Source of the DNA: Polaromonas sp.
Lineage (GTDB): Bacteria; Pseudomonadota; Gammaproteobacteria; Burkholderiales; Burkholderiaceae_C
DNA length: 64,000 nucleotides
NCBI RefSeq assembly: GCF_012927485.1
Contig: NZ_JABBPC010000012.1
Coordinates: forward strand, 124,001-188,000
Direction: 5' to 3'
Shown here: positions 11,376 to 21,939 of the stretch, piece by piece
Numbering within the stretch: position 1 is the first letter of the stretch
Layout of the letters: the number at the start of each line of letters is the position of its first letter
Program-made: the position numbers and the translations under genes
Notes under the pieces: model-generated
What the model saw: only the letters and a program-made list of their open reading frames with translations
The model's database searches: none
Told to the model about the DNA's origin: nothing

Positions 11376-11606
11376 TTACATTCCCAGATACGCGGCGCGT
11401 ACCTGCTCATTACTGATTAAGTCCTGGCCCGTCCCGGTTAGCGTGACACTGCTCGTTTCCAACACATAACCACGGCCGGCAATCGCCAGTGCCGCGAAGG
11501 CGTTCTGCTCCACCAACAAAATGGTCATGCCCGAGAAAAGAAATTGCAGAAATTGGGCCAGCATTACGCGCCCGCCCTCGCCAAGGTGATATCCGTTTTT
11601 TGGCAC
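11376..11606 (-). pseudogene. 5'-truncated LivF-type ABC transporter ATP-binding protein remnant
   Basis: GMTILLVEQNAFAALAIAGRGYVLETSSVTLTGTGQDLISNEQVRAAYLGM matches only the last ~50 residues of LivF-type ATPases; no Walker A, signature or Walker B. Confidence 0.8.
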
Positions 11607-11936
11607 TGAAACCTGATCATTGGTCGTCTCCAGTCATCTTTTTGAACTGAAAAGATTACTTTCCAACTCAAGAGCAAATTCTGAAATACAGAATTCATTC
11701 TGTCAAGTGAAATTCGAAAACTATTTAAGAGCGTGTTTGTCGACGCGCGTGAAAACCGTTACCCGGCAGGGTATTGGGGGGAGAAACTGGGTAAAGACGG
11801 TGTCTGGTCGCAGACAAAATAACCCAGGCGGTGACCATGCTTACAGCGGCGCGCCGATACCGATTGTGAAAATGACTACCTGAGCGGACTGCTTGCGAGC
11901 AGCCAGGCCCTTTATTGCCGAGCTACCGGCAATAAT

Positions 11937-12746
11937 TTAGGGTGCCAGCTTAGTTACGGAAGCACCCTCAACATAGCCCAAACGTCGTGAAAGCTTCAGC
12001 GCCGAGCGTTTCAATGCGCTGACGACCGCCCCCTCCAGCGACAGGTCAATCATGCCCTTCACGCCGATAGCCAGTACGGAGAGCGTGATTTCATTCTTGG
12101 CATCGAAGACGGGCGCCGCCACTGCGGCCACTCCCGGAACCAAGTGGTAGTCGGTTACGGCAGCCACCCCTTGCTGGCGTGCGAGGTTCAGCATGGCGTC
12201 AACGGCGGACGCGGTCCGGACTTCGGGCGGCAACTCCGGCGTCATCAATTCGCGGGCAATCAACGGAGCCACCACGGCTTTGGGCAGCCAGGCAGCAAAG
12301 ACGCGGCCACTGGCCGAAGTCAGTGTGTTGAGCGCGGTGCCTGTCACCACGTTCACGGTGATGGGTCGGCGCGGCCGCTCGGAGCGCACGATCACCGCGC
12401 CGGTGTTGCCCCAAACGGCGAGTGCGGTGGTTTCATTGATCTCGTCGCGAAGTTCGGCAATGGCGGAAAGGCCGAGTCCAACCCGATCAAGCCGATCCAC
12501 GGCAACCAGCCCCACCGTCAGGGCAAACGGCCCGAGATCGTAGCGCGAGGTCATGGGGTCTTGGTCAACGAGGCCCGAACGCACCAGACTGACCATGTAA
12601 CGATGCACCTTCGAGGCCGGCATGTCTGCTGCTGCAGCAATGTCCTTGAGCATCATGGAGCGGTGTCCCTGGGTGATGGCACGCAGAATGCTGATGCCGA
12701 TTTCCAGCGACTGAACGCCGTGTTGACCCTCTGTGTCTCTGCTCAT
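11937..12746 (-). CDS. IclR-family transcriptional regulator
   Basis: VQSLEIGISILRAITQGHRSMMLKDIAAAADMPASKVHRYMVSLVRSGLVDQD N-terminal wHTH; IclR effector domain. Confidence 0.92.
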   Translation of the reverse strand: MSRDTEGQHGVQSLEIGISILRAITQGHRSMMLKDIAAAADMPASKVHRYMVSLVRSGLVDQDPMTSRYDLGPFALTVGLVAVDRLDRVGLGLSAIAELRDEINETTALAVWGNTGAVIVRSERPRRPITVNVVTGTALNTLTSASGRVFAAWLPKAVVAPLIARELMTPELPPEVRTASAVDAMLNLARQQGVAAVTDYHLVPGVAAVAAPVFDAKNEITLSVLAIGVKGMIDLSLEGAVVSALKRSALKLSRRLGYVEGASVTKLAP

Positions 12747-12883
12747 GCGTGCCTCGTCCTTGCATCACGCGGAGCGGTGACGACGTCGTTTGATCATAAA
12801 ACAGGTCGGGTCAAACTCAACTCTGTTAGTTCGAATAGATTCCTCTATTCAAAACTTGATCCAAAATAGCGAAGGACAAGCCC

Positions 12884-13194
12884 ATGAAATACCGCTTGAA
12901 AAATTTGGTCGCTTCTTGCAGCTGGAGCATTACGACGATGACAGCGGTGCCAACACAACCAATGGTTTTTTTCGAACGACCGGTTCCACCGTGTCCCTGG
13001 TGCCGTTGGTCCAAAAGGCCAGGATCCCTTTCATCTCTCTGGCAGGCGCCGGGGCCATCATTGACGAGGTCAAGCACTGGGTGTTCAAGACGCCGCATAC
13101 CGACCATATGGCGGCCACGGATCACAGGGGTCTCGATCTCTCGGCGTTCCGGCTGCTGGAAGTCAGGAACGGTGCATGGTCCCTGGTTCAGTAG
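12884..13194 (+). pseudogene. Decayed Liv-type periplasmic solute-binding protein remnant
   Basis: Frame ending 13194 contains LEHYDDDSGANTT...GSTVSLVPLVQKARIPFISLAGAGAIIDEVKHWVFKTPHTDHMAA, like ABC solute-binding proteins (..GSTTxxTMAMIPLVQKAxxPFISLAGA..VKKWVFKTPHTDKMA..); the signal-peptide-like MKYRLKNLVASC is in another frame; no intact ORF. Confidence 0.65.
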
Positions 13195-13355
13195 TCTTAG
13201 TTCATGGCCCTTCGCAATGGGCTATGCTCCGCGAGCGCGACGTGCCACACACATCGAGCGATTCGAAGGGAGCTTGACCCGCACTGTTGCTCGGCCACGG
13301 TGTTTGCAAACCGCAACGCGGCGCCCGGTATCGATCAACTACTGCAGGAAACCTC

Positions 13356-14519
13356 ATGCGGACCTATTTTGGCAAACTATCCCAACCCCTAGCGCAAATG
13401 TGCGTTGGGGTTTTTGTGTGTCTCGGCATGCAGATGGCTTGGGCCCAACCTACCCCAGCTGTGTCAGATTCTGAAATCCTGATCGGCCAATCGTGCCAGC
13501 TCAGCGGGCCCCTGGCCACCTTGACGAGCGAGGTCCGCCAAGGCGCAAGTCTGTACTTTGACCATGTCAACGACGCGGGTGGAATACGCGGCCGCAAGAT
13601 CAAAATCCTTGCCCTGGATGATGGCTACGACCCCAAGAAGGCAGCGGAGAACACCCGCAAGCTGATTCAGGATGACAACGTGCTGGCGCTGTTTCAGTAC
13701 GCCGGCACACCGCCTTCACTAGCGGCGTTGCAGCTGGTTGAAGAACATCAGGTGCCTTTCATCGCCCCCTTTACCGGGTCGGACGCCTTGCGTCAGAAGC
13801 TCACCCACTACGTGTTCAATATCAAGGCTGGCTACGGGACCGAACTTGACGCGATGGTCAAACAAATGGGAACCGTTGGTATTACCAGGATTGCTGCGGT
13901 CTACCTGAATAACGCATTCGGCACCGGGGGTCTGGCAGCGGTTGAAAAGTCGGCCAAGGCGCGCAAATCTTCGCTGGTGGCGCAGGCGTCACTGGAAGTC
14001 GACGGATCGAAGATGGATCTGGCGGTCGACAAGATTGCGAAGATGGCACCGCAGGCCATCATCGTCATCAGCGCTGGCAAACCCAGCGTCGACTTCGTTG
14101 ACGCCTACCTCAAGGCCGGCCACCGCTCAACTTTTTACATGCTTTCCGTCATCAGCAATTCACAGCTGGTCAAAGCCTTGGGTGAGCGAGCCCGCGGCAT
14201 CGTGGTCTCACAGGTGGTGCCGTCACCCTGGAACCAGGCCGTTCCGGTGACGCGGGAATTTCAAACGCTAGCCGTTGCCAAGGGCATCAAGGAATTCACC
14301 TTCAGCCAGATGGAGGGTTTTCTCTCGGCCAAGTTTCTAGTGGAGGCGCTGAAGGGCGCGGGCAACAAACCAACTCGCGAGAGCCTGGTCAAAAGCCTTG
14401 AGGCCATGAAGAGCGTCAACCTGGGCGGCTACCCGGTTGAGCTGTCGCCCGCTCAGCACAGTTCGGGGAAATTCGTCGACCTGCTGATCTTGGGACGAGA
14501 CGGAAAATTCACCAAGTAA
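13356..14519 (+). CDS. Branched-chain amino-acid-type ABC transporter substrate-binding protein
   Basis: Signal peptide then SEILIGQSCQLSGPLATLTSEVRQGASLYFDHVNDAGGIRGRKIKILALDDGYDPKKAAENTRKLI. Confidence 0.92.
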   Translation: MRTYFGKLSQPLAQMCVGVFVCLGMQMAWAQPTPAVSDSEILIGQSCQLSGPLATLTSEVRQGASLYFDHVNDAGGIRGRKIKILALDDGYDPKKAAENTRKLIQDDNVLALFQYAGTPPSLAALQLVEEHQVPFIAPFTGSDALRQKLTHYVFNIKAGYGTELDAMVKQMGTVGITRIAAVYLNNAFGTGGLAAVEKSAKARKSSLVAQASLEVDGSKMDLAVDKIAKMAPQAIIVISAGKPSVDFVDAYLKAGHRSTFYMLSVISNSQLVKALGERARGIVVSQVVPSPWNQAVPVTREFQTLAVAKGIKEFTFSQMEGFLSAKFLVEALKGAGNKPTRESLVKSLEAMKSVNLGGYPVELSPAQHSSGKFVDLLILGRDGKFTK

Positions 14520-14765
14520 TGCAGCACGGTGGGTCGGCGAGTGGACAAAATCGAACCTCGGCGCAGCTGCCCTGTTGAGCCCTGATCCGCATTCCATATG
14601 TCGTTAAGCGTGCGGCGTCTGGTCGGATTTATGAGACTTCAAAGTGTGCCCATTCGCGTCGGCAAACAGCGCCAACTCTTCGCCGTTCATTAGAGCGTGC
14701 CCTCGGGTCACCGCGTAGGCGCGAGCGCTGCCTACCAACACGACTCCATGCCTGTGAATGTTCTT

Positions 14766-15617
14766 TTAAGGAAGTCCCGCCCCCGGCACTTCGACCTGGA
14801 CCGCTTCGATACGCCCGAGCCGTCGCTCTAACGACTTTTGCGGGTCGCCCAGGCGGCCGGTCACCATGTAGAGCGTGCGGCGGTCCGGTCCACCGAGCGT
14901 ACAGGCGATCGCCTGGTTGTTGACGGAAATCTGATCGGCCAGGTTGCCCCCTTCGCGGACTCGCAAAAAGGTGGACGTCGGAGGCGACCCGACCCAGATC
15001 GCTCCTTCGGCGTCCAGACAAATACCATCCGGTGAGGCATCGCCCAGATCGGCCCAGACGCGCCTGTTAGTAAGTGATCCATCCTCGGTGATGCTGAATG
15101 CGGTCAGTCGCTTGGCAAATGTTTCAGCGACGATCAGCGTCGATCCATCCGGCGTGATCACACAGCCATTTGGAAACAGCAGATCGTCAGCCACTACCCG
15201 GACCTGACCGTCTTGCGTCACCAGCAAGAGTACCGTCGACTTTACTGGCGCCTTGCCGATCAGATCAAAGCCGAAGTTGCCGATGTAGGCCCGGCCTTGC
15301 CGATCGACGACCATGTCGTTGCAATGGAAAGGCGCTTGTCGGCTCAAATCCGCCACGGCTATGAGGCCGCCCGGATCTTGGCGCAACAGCAGCCGATCGG
15401 TCATTGACACCACCAGCAGTCGGCCATCTGGCAGCCAGCCGAGTCCGGAGGGTTGCCCCGGCACATCGAGTACCGCGACAGCTTGGCCATCTGCGCCCAC
15501 ATAACTCACTTTATGCGTATAAAAATCAGAGAACCAAAGTTTGTTTTCGTGCCAGCGCGGCGCCTCCGCGAAGGCCAGACCTTCTATGACAACCTTGGGT
15601 GGAAGTACATTTTTCAT
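14766..15617 (-). CDS. SMP-30/gluconolactonase/LRE family protein
   Basis: EGLAFAEAPRWHENKLWFSDFYTHKV, PNGCVITPDGSTLIVAETFAKRLTAF, DGICLDAEGAIWVG. Confidence 0.9.
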   Translation of the reverse strand: MKNVLPPKVVIEGLAFAEAPRWHENKLWFSDFYTHKVSYVGADGQAVAVLDVPGQPSGLGWLPDGRLLVVSMTDRLLLRQDPGGLIAVADLSRQAPFHCNDMVVDRQGRAYIGNFGFDLIGKAPVKSTVLLLVTQDGQVRVVADDLLFPNGCVITPDGSTLIVAETFAKRLTAFSITEDGSLTNRRVWADLGDASPDGICLDAEGAIWVGSPPTSTFLRVREGGNLADQISVNNQAIACTLGGPDRRTLYMVTGRLGDPQKSLERRLGRIEAVQVEVPGAGLP

Positions 15618-15940
15618 GGTGTTTCTACCTTTATCGCGTAACACTAACCCTCAATCAGAACCGGCGCGTGGTCGGTCGACTCGCGTGCGATCTGAGTGCG
15701 GTCTGAGTATCGTTCTTTGTCCATCGCAAGGTCAGTAGCCGAAATTCGCGGGCTGTCTTTCTTTCACCCTGGCGCTCACCTGCGGGAAGCGCTTACAGTC
15801 GGAGCTGGCTCCAAGACACCGCGCACCACGCACCACGCAGTCTCCGATGCGACGTCTGTCAGGGGTAATCCCTCAATCGATGCCGCTGAAGCCGCCACCA
15901 CAATAGGCGGCAGGCCCTACGGTGCCGAATTGTCAACGGT

Positions 15941-16831
15941 ATGGTGGGTATTTCAAGGATTGATGTGGAACTGTTTTTCCAGCAATTGCTCAATGGCCTG
16001 ACGGTCGGCGGCGTCTACAGTCTGGTAGCGCTCGGACTGACGTTGGTGTATGGCATCCTGCACGTGCCAAATTTCGCGCATGGTGCCTTCTACATGATCG
16101 GCGCGTTCGCCGGCTACTACCTCATGACCGCGCTCGGCCTCAACTACTGGATCGCGATGGCCGGTGCGGCCGTGCTGGTGGCGGGCATCGCGATGCTGGC
16201 GGAGCGGCTGGTGTTTCATCCGTTGCGCAATGCCCCCGAACTGCATGACATGATCGCCGCCATCGGTATCCTGCTGTTCCTCGAGGCCGGAACGCAGGCC
16301 CTTTTCGGCGCTGACTTTCACCGCATGCCTACGCCCTACGGCCAGATCGTAGAAGTGTTCGGGCTCACGGCTCCGTTGCAACGCCTGCTGATCATTGCGG
16401 GTGCATTCGGGCTCATGGTGCTGCTGCACCTGTTCCTGAACCATACGGTGTTGGGTTCGACGATCGTCGCGATGGCCCAGAACCGCGACGGCGCGGCACT
16501 GGTCGGCATCGACGCAACGCGCGTCACGTTGCTGGTGTTTGCGATCTCGGGCGCGCTGGCCGCGATTGCCGCCGTGCTCTATGCGCCCATCAACCTCGTG
16601 TACCCGAGCATGGGCAACCTGGTGATCACCAAGGCCTTCGTCATCATCATTCTCGGCGGCATGGGCAGCTTTCCCGGCGCTATTGTGGGCGGCCTGATCA
16701 TCGGCCTGGCTGAAAGCTTCGGCGGCTTCTACTTTTCCACCGATTACAAGGACATCATTGCGTTCGTGTTGCTGGTGGTGATCATGTCTTTGCGTCCGCA
16801 AGGTCTGTTCACCCAAAAAGGGGCGCGTTGA
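15941..16831 (+). CDS. Branched-chain amino-acid-type ABC transporter permease (LivH-like)
   Basis: QQLLNGLTVGGVYSLVALGLTLVYGILHVPNFAHGAFYMIGAFAGYYL. Confidence 0.95.
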   Translation: MVGISRIDVELFFQQLLNGLTVGGVYSLVALGLTLVYGILHVPNFAHGAFYMIGAFAGYYLMTALGLNYWIAMAGAAVLVAGIAMLAERLVFHPLRNAPELHDMIAAIGILLFLEAGTQALFGADFHRMPTPYGQIVEVFGLTAPLQRLLIIAGAFGLMVLLHLFLNHTVLGSTIVAMAQNRDGAALVGIDATRVTLLVFAISGALAAIAAVLYAPINLVYPSMGNLVITKAFVIIILGGMGSFPGAIVGGLIIGLAESFGGFYFSTDYKDIIAFVLLVVIMSLRPQGLFTQKGAR

Positions 16832-17844
16832 TGAAACTGCTGCAAGGCAAGCTTGGCTGGACGCTGCTGCTACTGATCGCGCTGGCGTTTCCGCTGTTCG
16901 CGCAGAACAACTACCTGATCTCGGTGGCGACGCAGGCCTTCATCATGGTCATCGCCGCGCTGGGCTTGAATTTGATTACGGGTTACACCGGCCAGTTCAA
17001 TCTGGCGCACGGCGCTTTCATGGCGGTCGGCGCCTACACGGTCGGCATCCTGACGGTCGATCACCAGGTGCCGTTCTGGATCGCGTTCCTGCTGGCCGGC
17101 GTTGTGACGGCGCTGATTGGATTCTTCGTCGGCATCCTGTCGCTGCGACTGAAGGGGCACTACTTTTCGATCTTCACGCTGTGCGTGGGCTCCATCATGT
17201 ACCTGCTGATCGAGAAGTGGGAAAGCCTCACGCATGGAACGGTGGGCATCATGGGCATACCGGCGCCCAGCGGCATCGGGCCGGTGCAGTTTGGCACGCC
17301 GCTCTCGCAGTACTACCTGGTGCTGGCGTTCCTGGCGTTCGGCATCTGGATCATGGCCCGAATTGTTCGCTCGCTGCTTGGTCGCAGCTTCATGGCGGTG
17401 CGCAACAGCGACGAACTGGCGGAAGCACTCGGTATCGATCTGATGCGTACAAAAACGTTGTCTTTCGTGCTGTCGGTGGTCTATGCTGGCTTGGCTGGAG
17501 CGTTGTATGCGGGGCAGGTTCGTTTTCTCGGACCGGACCTGGCGAGCGAGGTCGTGACCTTCGACCTGGTGATGTATGTTCTGGTCGGCGGCATCGGCAC
17601 CCTGCTGGGGCCGCTGGTGGGAACTTTCCTGGTGATCGGTCTTACCCAGAGCCTTCAGTTTTTGCAGGACTACCGCATGGTGGTGTTCGGTCCCGTGCTG
17701 ATCGCGCTAATCATTTTCCTGCCTGACGGCATCGTCGGCACCTGGCTCAAGCGCCGTGCCCGCCGTGCCCATACGAGCAGCGCCGAGCAGGCCAAGGCGG
17801 CACCGCCTGCCCCAGCCCCGAGGAAAGCGTCGAGCCATGCTTGA
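16828..17844 (+). CDS. Branched-chain amino-acid-type ABC transporter permease (LivM-like)
   Basis: AALGLNLITGYTGQFNLAHGAFMAVGAYTVGIL; 4-bp overlap with livH-like gene. Confidence 0.95.
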   Translation: MMKLLQGKLGWTLLLLIALAFPLFAQNNYLISVATQAFIMVIAALGLNLITGYTGQFNLAHGAFMAVGAYTVGILTVDHQVPFWIAFLLAGVVTALIGFFVGILSLRLKGHYFSIFTLCVGSIMYLLIEKWESLTHGTVGIMGIPAPSGIGPVQFGTPLSQYYLVLAFLAFGIWIMARIVRSLLGRSFMAVRNSDELAEALGIDLMRTKTLSFVLSVVYAGLAGALYAGQVRFLGPDLASEVVTFDLVMYVLVGGIGTLLGPLVGTFLVIGLTQSLQFLQDYRMVVFGPVLIALIIFLPDGIVGTWLKRRARRAHTSSAEQAKAAPPAPAPRKASSHA

Positions 17845-18601
17845 AATTGTCTCCCTTACCAAACAGTTTTTCGGCCTGACTGCGGTCGACCACGTGAGCA
17901 CACGTTTCGAACGCGGACAGGTCAGCGCCATCATCGGCCCGAACGGTGCCGGCAAGACGACCTTTTTTAACCTGGTGGCGGGCACGCACAAGCCAAGCTC
18001 GGGCCGGATCGTGTTCAAGGGCCGCGACGTGACCGGGCTGCGACCTGACCATGTCGCGCGGCTGGGCATCGCACGGACCTTCCAGACCACGCACCTGTTC
18101 GACAACGCCACGGTGCTGGACAACTTGATCGTCGGCCATCGGCTGCGCACCCGCTCGGGCCTGTGGGATGTCTTGGTGAATACGCAGCGGCTGCAACAGG
18201 AAGAACGACTGTGCCGCGACAAGGCGCAGGAGGCGCTTGACTTCGTCGGCCTCTCGCACATCGCCAACCGCATCGCAGCCGACATCACGCAGGAGGAGCG
18301 CAAGCGCGTGGCCTTCGCGCTTGCGCTGGCGACCGACCCGGAACTGCTGCTGCTTGACGAGCCGGCTGGCGGGATCAATCCTGAAGAAACCGTCGGCCTC
18401 GCCGCGCTCATTCGCAAGCTGGTGGACCACGGCAGGACCGTCTGCCTGATTGAGCACAAGATGGACATGATCATGCGCCTGGCGGACAAGATTGTGGTGC
18501 TGAACAACGGCTGCAAGATCGCCGAGGGTACGCCGGCGGAGATCCGCCGCGATCCCTTGGTCATCGAAGCTTACCTCGGAGTAGACCATGCTCCGGTTTG
18601 A
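17837..18601 (+). CDS. ABC transporter ATP-binding protein (LivG-like)
   Basis: MLEIVSLTKQFFGLTAVDHVS, GPNGAGKTTFFNLVAG Walker A, LLLLDEPAGGINPEET. Confidence 0.95.
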   Translation: MLEIVSLTKQFFGLTAVDHVSTRFERGQVSAIIGPNGAGKTTFFNLVAGTHKPSSGRIVFKGRDVTGLRPDHVARLGIARTFQTTHLFDNATVLDNLIVGHRLRTRSGLWDVLVNTQRLQQEERLCRDKAQEALDFVGLSHIANRIAADITQEERKRVAFALALATDPELLLLDEPAGGINPEETVGLAALIRKLVDHGRTVCLIEHKMDMIMRLADKIVVLNNGCKIAEGTPAEIRRDPLVIEAYLGVDHAPV

Positions 18602-19295
18602 AGGCGTGACGCTTCACTATGGCAGCTTCCGTGCGCTGAACGAAGTCACGCTGCATGCCGCCGCCGGCGAACTGGTGGTGTTGCTTGGCGCCAATGGCGC
18701 CGGCAAGACCTCGATCTTCATGGCGGCTAGCGGCCTCCAGCAGCCGAGTTCTGGCAGCATCCGTTTTGGCGATCGCGAACTGGTGGGTCTTCGGCCGGCG
18801 CAGATTGTCGCGTCCGGGCTGGTGCATTGTCCCGAGGGGCGCAAGCTCTTTCCGATGATGACAGTCCGCAAAAATATCACGCTCGGCGCCTATGTGTATC
18901 GACGCGACAAAACGGGCATTCAACGTTCGCTTGACGAAGTGTTCGGCCTGTTTCCGATCCTCGAGAAAAAGCAGAATGATCCCGCCGGATCACTTTCAGG
19001 CGGCCAGCAGCAGATGGTGGCGATCGGCCGCGCGATGCTCGGGCGGCCCAAGGTGCTACTGCTCGACGAACCCTCGCTCGGCTTGGCGCCGCTGGTCGTC
19101 AAGCAGGTGTTCGAGGTGATCCAGCGTATCAACCGCGCGGGCACCACGGTGCTGCTGGCGGAGCAGAACGCCTATTCGGCACTGGCCATCGCGCACCGTG
19201 CCTACGTCATTGAGCGCGGCTGCATCACGCTCGAAGGCGACCGTGATTCGCTGCTCAACAACGAGGCCGTTCGTGCGGCCTATATCGGCGCCTGA
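18588..19295 (+). CDS. ABC transporter ATP-binding protein (LivF-like)
   Basis: GANGAGKTSIFMAASG, LSGGQQQMVAIGRAMLGRPKVLLLDEPSLGLAP. Confidence 0.96.
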   Translation: MLRFEGVTLHYGSFRALNEVTLHAAAGELVVLLGANGAGKTSIFMAASGLQQPSSGSIRFGDRELVGLRPAQIVASGLVHCPEGRKLFPMMTVRKNITLGAYVYRRDKTGIQRSLDEVFGLFPILEKKQNDPAGSLSGGQQQMVAIGRAMLGRPKVLLLDEPSLGLAPLVVKQVFEVIQRINRAGTTVLLAEQNAYSALAIAHRAYVIERGCITLEGDRDSLLNNEAVRAAYIGA

Positions 19296-19362
19296 ACCGC
19301 TTTACCCAGGCCGCTCGTTTACCTTCATTTCCGTTCATTCCACCCCCCAAGGAGATTCACTC

Positions 19363-20544
19363 ATGAAGACCGTTTTCCCTCGCCGCCGCTTCGTCCTGCT
19401 GCCTTTTTCTGTGGCCCTGCTCGGTGCCTTCGCCAGCGCTTCCACGCTGGCCCAGGAGACCGTCAAAATCGGCTACACCGGGCCACTTAGCGGCGGTGCC
19501 GCGCTCTATGGCAAGAACGTAGTCAACGGCATTGAAATGGCCATCAAGGAGATCAATGCAACCGGGCTCGAGGTCGCTGGCAAGAAGATCAAGCTCGAAC
19601 TGGTGGCATTGGACGATAAATACTCGCCGGCAGAGGCCGCCATCAACGCGCGCCGCCTGGTGCAGCAGTACCAGACGCCGGCCGTGTTCGTACCGCATTC
19701 CGGCGGCATCTATGCCATGCAAGCCTTCAACGAGCAAGAGAAGTTCATCGTGATGGCGTATTCGAGCACGCCGAAGATCACCGAAAGTGGCAACAAGCTT
19801 ACGATCCGGATTCCACCTACCTTCAACTCCTACCTCGATCCGTTCACCCGTTACGAGATGAAGAAGTTTGGCAAGAAGGTCGGCATGCTTCCGGGCGACC
19901 ACGAGTACGCCAAGAACTGGAGCCAGTTGTTCGTCCCGGCGTGGGAAAAAGCGGGCGGCACCATCGTTTCGAATAACCCGATGTCCTACAACCGCTCCGC
20001 CGACTTCTACAGCGGTGTCAGCCGGGTGCTGGCGGAGAAGCCTGACGTCCTGTTCATCGGTGGTCCGTCGGAGCCGACCGCGCTGGTGGCCAAGCAAGCG
20101 CGGGAACTCGGCTTTAAAGGGGGCTTCCTGATCATGGATCAAGCCAAGCTCGACGAGATGGCCAAGGTCACGGGAGGCTTGGGCCCGCTGGAGGGATCTA
20201 TCGGCGTGCTGCCGGTCTCGTACGACGAGCGGCTGGGCCCCAAGACTTTCAGCGCAGCTTATCGAAAGATGTTTGGCGCAGACCGCGATCCGACGACCGA
20301 GTCCTCCTACAACTACGCGCTGACGCACGCGCTGGCAGCGGCGATGAAACTCGCCGGGACCACCAGCGACGCCAGCGCAATCCGCGCCAAGTTGAACGAG
20401 GCGATTGTCAAGCTGCCGAAGGAACTGAACGCGGGCGACTTCCGCGGCGTCGATGCCACGGGCGGAACCATTGTCGATCCGGTGATCGCCACCGTGGAAG
20501 GCGGAAAGATCAAGCCCGTCAGCCTGAGCAGTCTGATGAAATAG
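19363..20544 (+). CDS. ABC transporter substrate-binding protein (Liv family)
   Basis: [65 protein letters not shown]. Confidence 0.94.
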   Translation: MKTVFPRRRFVLLPFSVALLGAFASASTLAQETVKIGYTGPLSGGAALYGKNVVNGIEMAIKEINATGLEVAGKKIKLELVALDDKYSPAEAAINARRLVQQYQTPAVFVPHSGGIYAMQAFNEQEKFIVMAYSSTPKITESGNKLTIRIPPTFNSYLDPFTRYEMKKFGKKVGMLPGDHEYAKNWSQLFVPAWEKAGGTIVSNNPMSYNRSADFYSGVSRVLAEKPDVLFIGGPSEPTALVAKQARELGFKGGFLIMDQAKLDEMAKVTGGLGPLEGSIGVLPVSYDERLGPKTFSAAYRKMFGADRDPTTESSYNYALTHALAAAMKLAGTTSDASAIRAKLNEAIVKLPKELNAGDFRGVDATGGTIVDPVIATVEGGKIKPVSLSSLMK

Positions 20545-20593
20545 GCTGCTGCCGCACACCGTCTGGCAGCGCTGCTGCACAAAAAGGAACCGC

Positions 20594-21847
20594 ATGAATT
20601 TCACGATGTCCGAAAAACAAACGTATTGGCGAGATCGCGTCGTCGCGTTCATGAACGCGCACGTTTACCCCGCCGTGCCGGTCTATGTCGCCCAAATGAA
20701 AGCGTTTGGTGACCATCGCTGGCAGGTCGTGCCGGTGGTTGAGGAACTGAAGGTAAAGGCCAAGGCGGAAGGTCTCTGGAATCTCTTTTTGCCACGGGAC
20801 TCTTTGCCCGAAGACAGCCCCTATCGAGGGGCCGGTCTGACCAACCTTGAGTACGCTGTCTGCGCCGAAGAGATGGGAAAAGTCGGATTTGCGTCGGAGG
20901 TCTTCAACTGTTCAGCCCCGGACACTGGCAATATGGAAGTGCTTGCGCGCTACGCGTCGGACGACAACAAGAAAAAATGGCTGCAACCCCTGCTGGCGGG
21001 CGAGATCCGCTCGGCGTTTTTGATGACCGAGCCCGACGTGGCTTCATCAGACGCGACCAATATTCAGACCTCCATCCAGCGCGACGGGGACCACTACGTG
21101 ATCAATGGCCGCAAGTGGTGGTCGTCCGGTGTCGGAGACCCGCGATGCAAGCTGGCCATCGTGATGGGAAAGACCGACCCGACAGCCCCCAAGCATGCGC
21201 AGCAGTCACAAATTCTGGTGTCGCTTGACACGCCGGGCATCGAGGTTGTCCGCATGCTGCCGGTTTTTGGTTTTGACGATGCGCCGCATGGTCATGCGGA
21301 AGTAAGTTTCAACAACGTGCGGGTGCCGATCGAGAACCTGTTGCTGGGCGAGGGTCGGGGTTTCGAGATTGCGCAGGGGCGTCTCGGGCCCGGGCGTATC
21401 CATCACTGCATGCGCACCATTGGCAGCGCGGAAGTGGCACTCGAAAAAATGGTCAAACGGCTGCAGGCCCGGGTTGCTTTTGGCAAGCGTATCTCGGAAC
21501 AATCCATCTGGGAGGAGCGGGTGGCACATGCGCGCATCGACATCGAGATGACCCGCCTGTTGTGCCTGAAGACCGCCGACATGATGGACAAGGTGGGCAA
21601 CCGGCAGGCGCGCGCGGAGATCGCCATGATCAAGGTCGCCGCACCGCGTGCTGCACTGAAAATTATCGACGATGCCATTCAGGCTTTTGGCGCTGCGGGC
21701 GTGAGCACGGATGCAGGCCTGGCCAAGCAATATGCAAGTATGCGCACAATGCGGCTGGCGGACGGTCCCGATGAGGTGCACAACCGGACCATTGCCCGCC
21801 TGGAGTACGGTCGCTACGCACTTGAGAAGCCGCAGGCCAAGACTTGA
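20594..21847 (+). CDS. Acyl-CoA dehydrogenase family protein
   Basis: [79 protein letters not shown]. Confidence 0.95.
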   Translation: MNFTMSEKQTYWRDRVVAFMNAHVYPAVPVYVAQMKAFGDHRWQVVPVVEELKVKAKAEGLWNLFLPRDSLPEDSPYRGAGLTNLEYAVCAEEMGKVGFASEVFNCSAPDTGNMEVLARYASDDNKKKWLQPLLAGEIRSAFLMTEPDVASSDATNIQTSIQRDGDHYVINGRKWWSSGVGDPRCKLAIVMGKTDPTAPKHAQQSQILVSLDTPGIEVVRMLPVFGFDDAPHGHAEVSFNNVRVPIENLLLGEGRGFEIAQGRLGPGRIHHCMRTIGSAEVALEKMVKRLQARVAFGKRISEQSIWEERVAHARIDIEMTRLLCLKTADMMDKVGNRQARAEIAMIKVAAPRAALKIIDDAIQAFGAAGVSTDAGLAKQYASMRTMRLADGPDEVHNRTIARLEYGRYALEKPQAKT

Positions 21848-21939
21848 TTGGCGGCCTCTTGCAGAACCACGACCGCATGAGCGCACCCGGCGCTGCCAAT
21901 TAAAAACGAGATGGGTTCTTATTTTCAAGGAAATGCCAC

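Noticed and set aside
10411-11469. 352-aa plus-strand ORF opposite the MBL hydrolase
   Set aside because: Complete overlap with a convincing minus-strand enzyme; low-complexity shadow translation.
11914-11933. ATTGCCG agctac CGGCAAT hairpin as IclR terminator
   Set aside because: On the minus strand it is followed by AAAGGG, not a U tract; only 7-bp stem, so not called a terminator.
15953-16816. 287-aa minus-strand ORF opposite livH
   Set aside because: His/Gln/Asp-rich shadow of a strongly conserved permease gene.
19357-20652. 431-aa minus-strand ORF opposite the solute-binding protein
   Set aside because: Shadow ORF; opposite strand has signal peptide and clear Liv-type binding-protein motifs.
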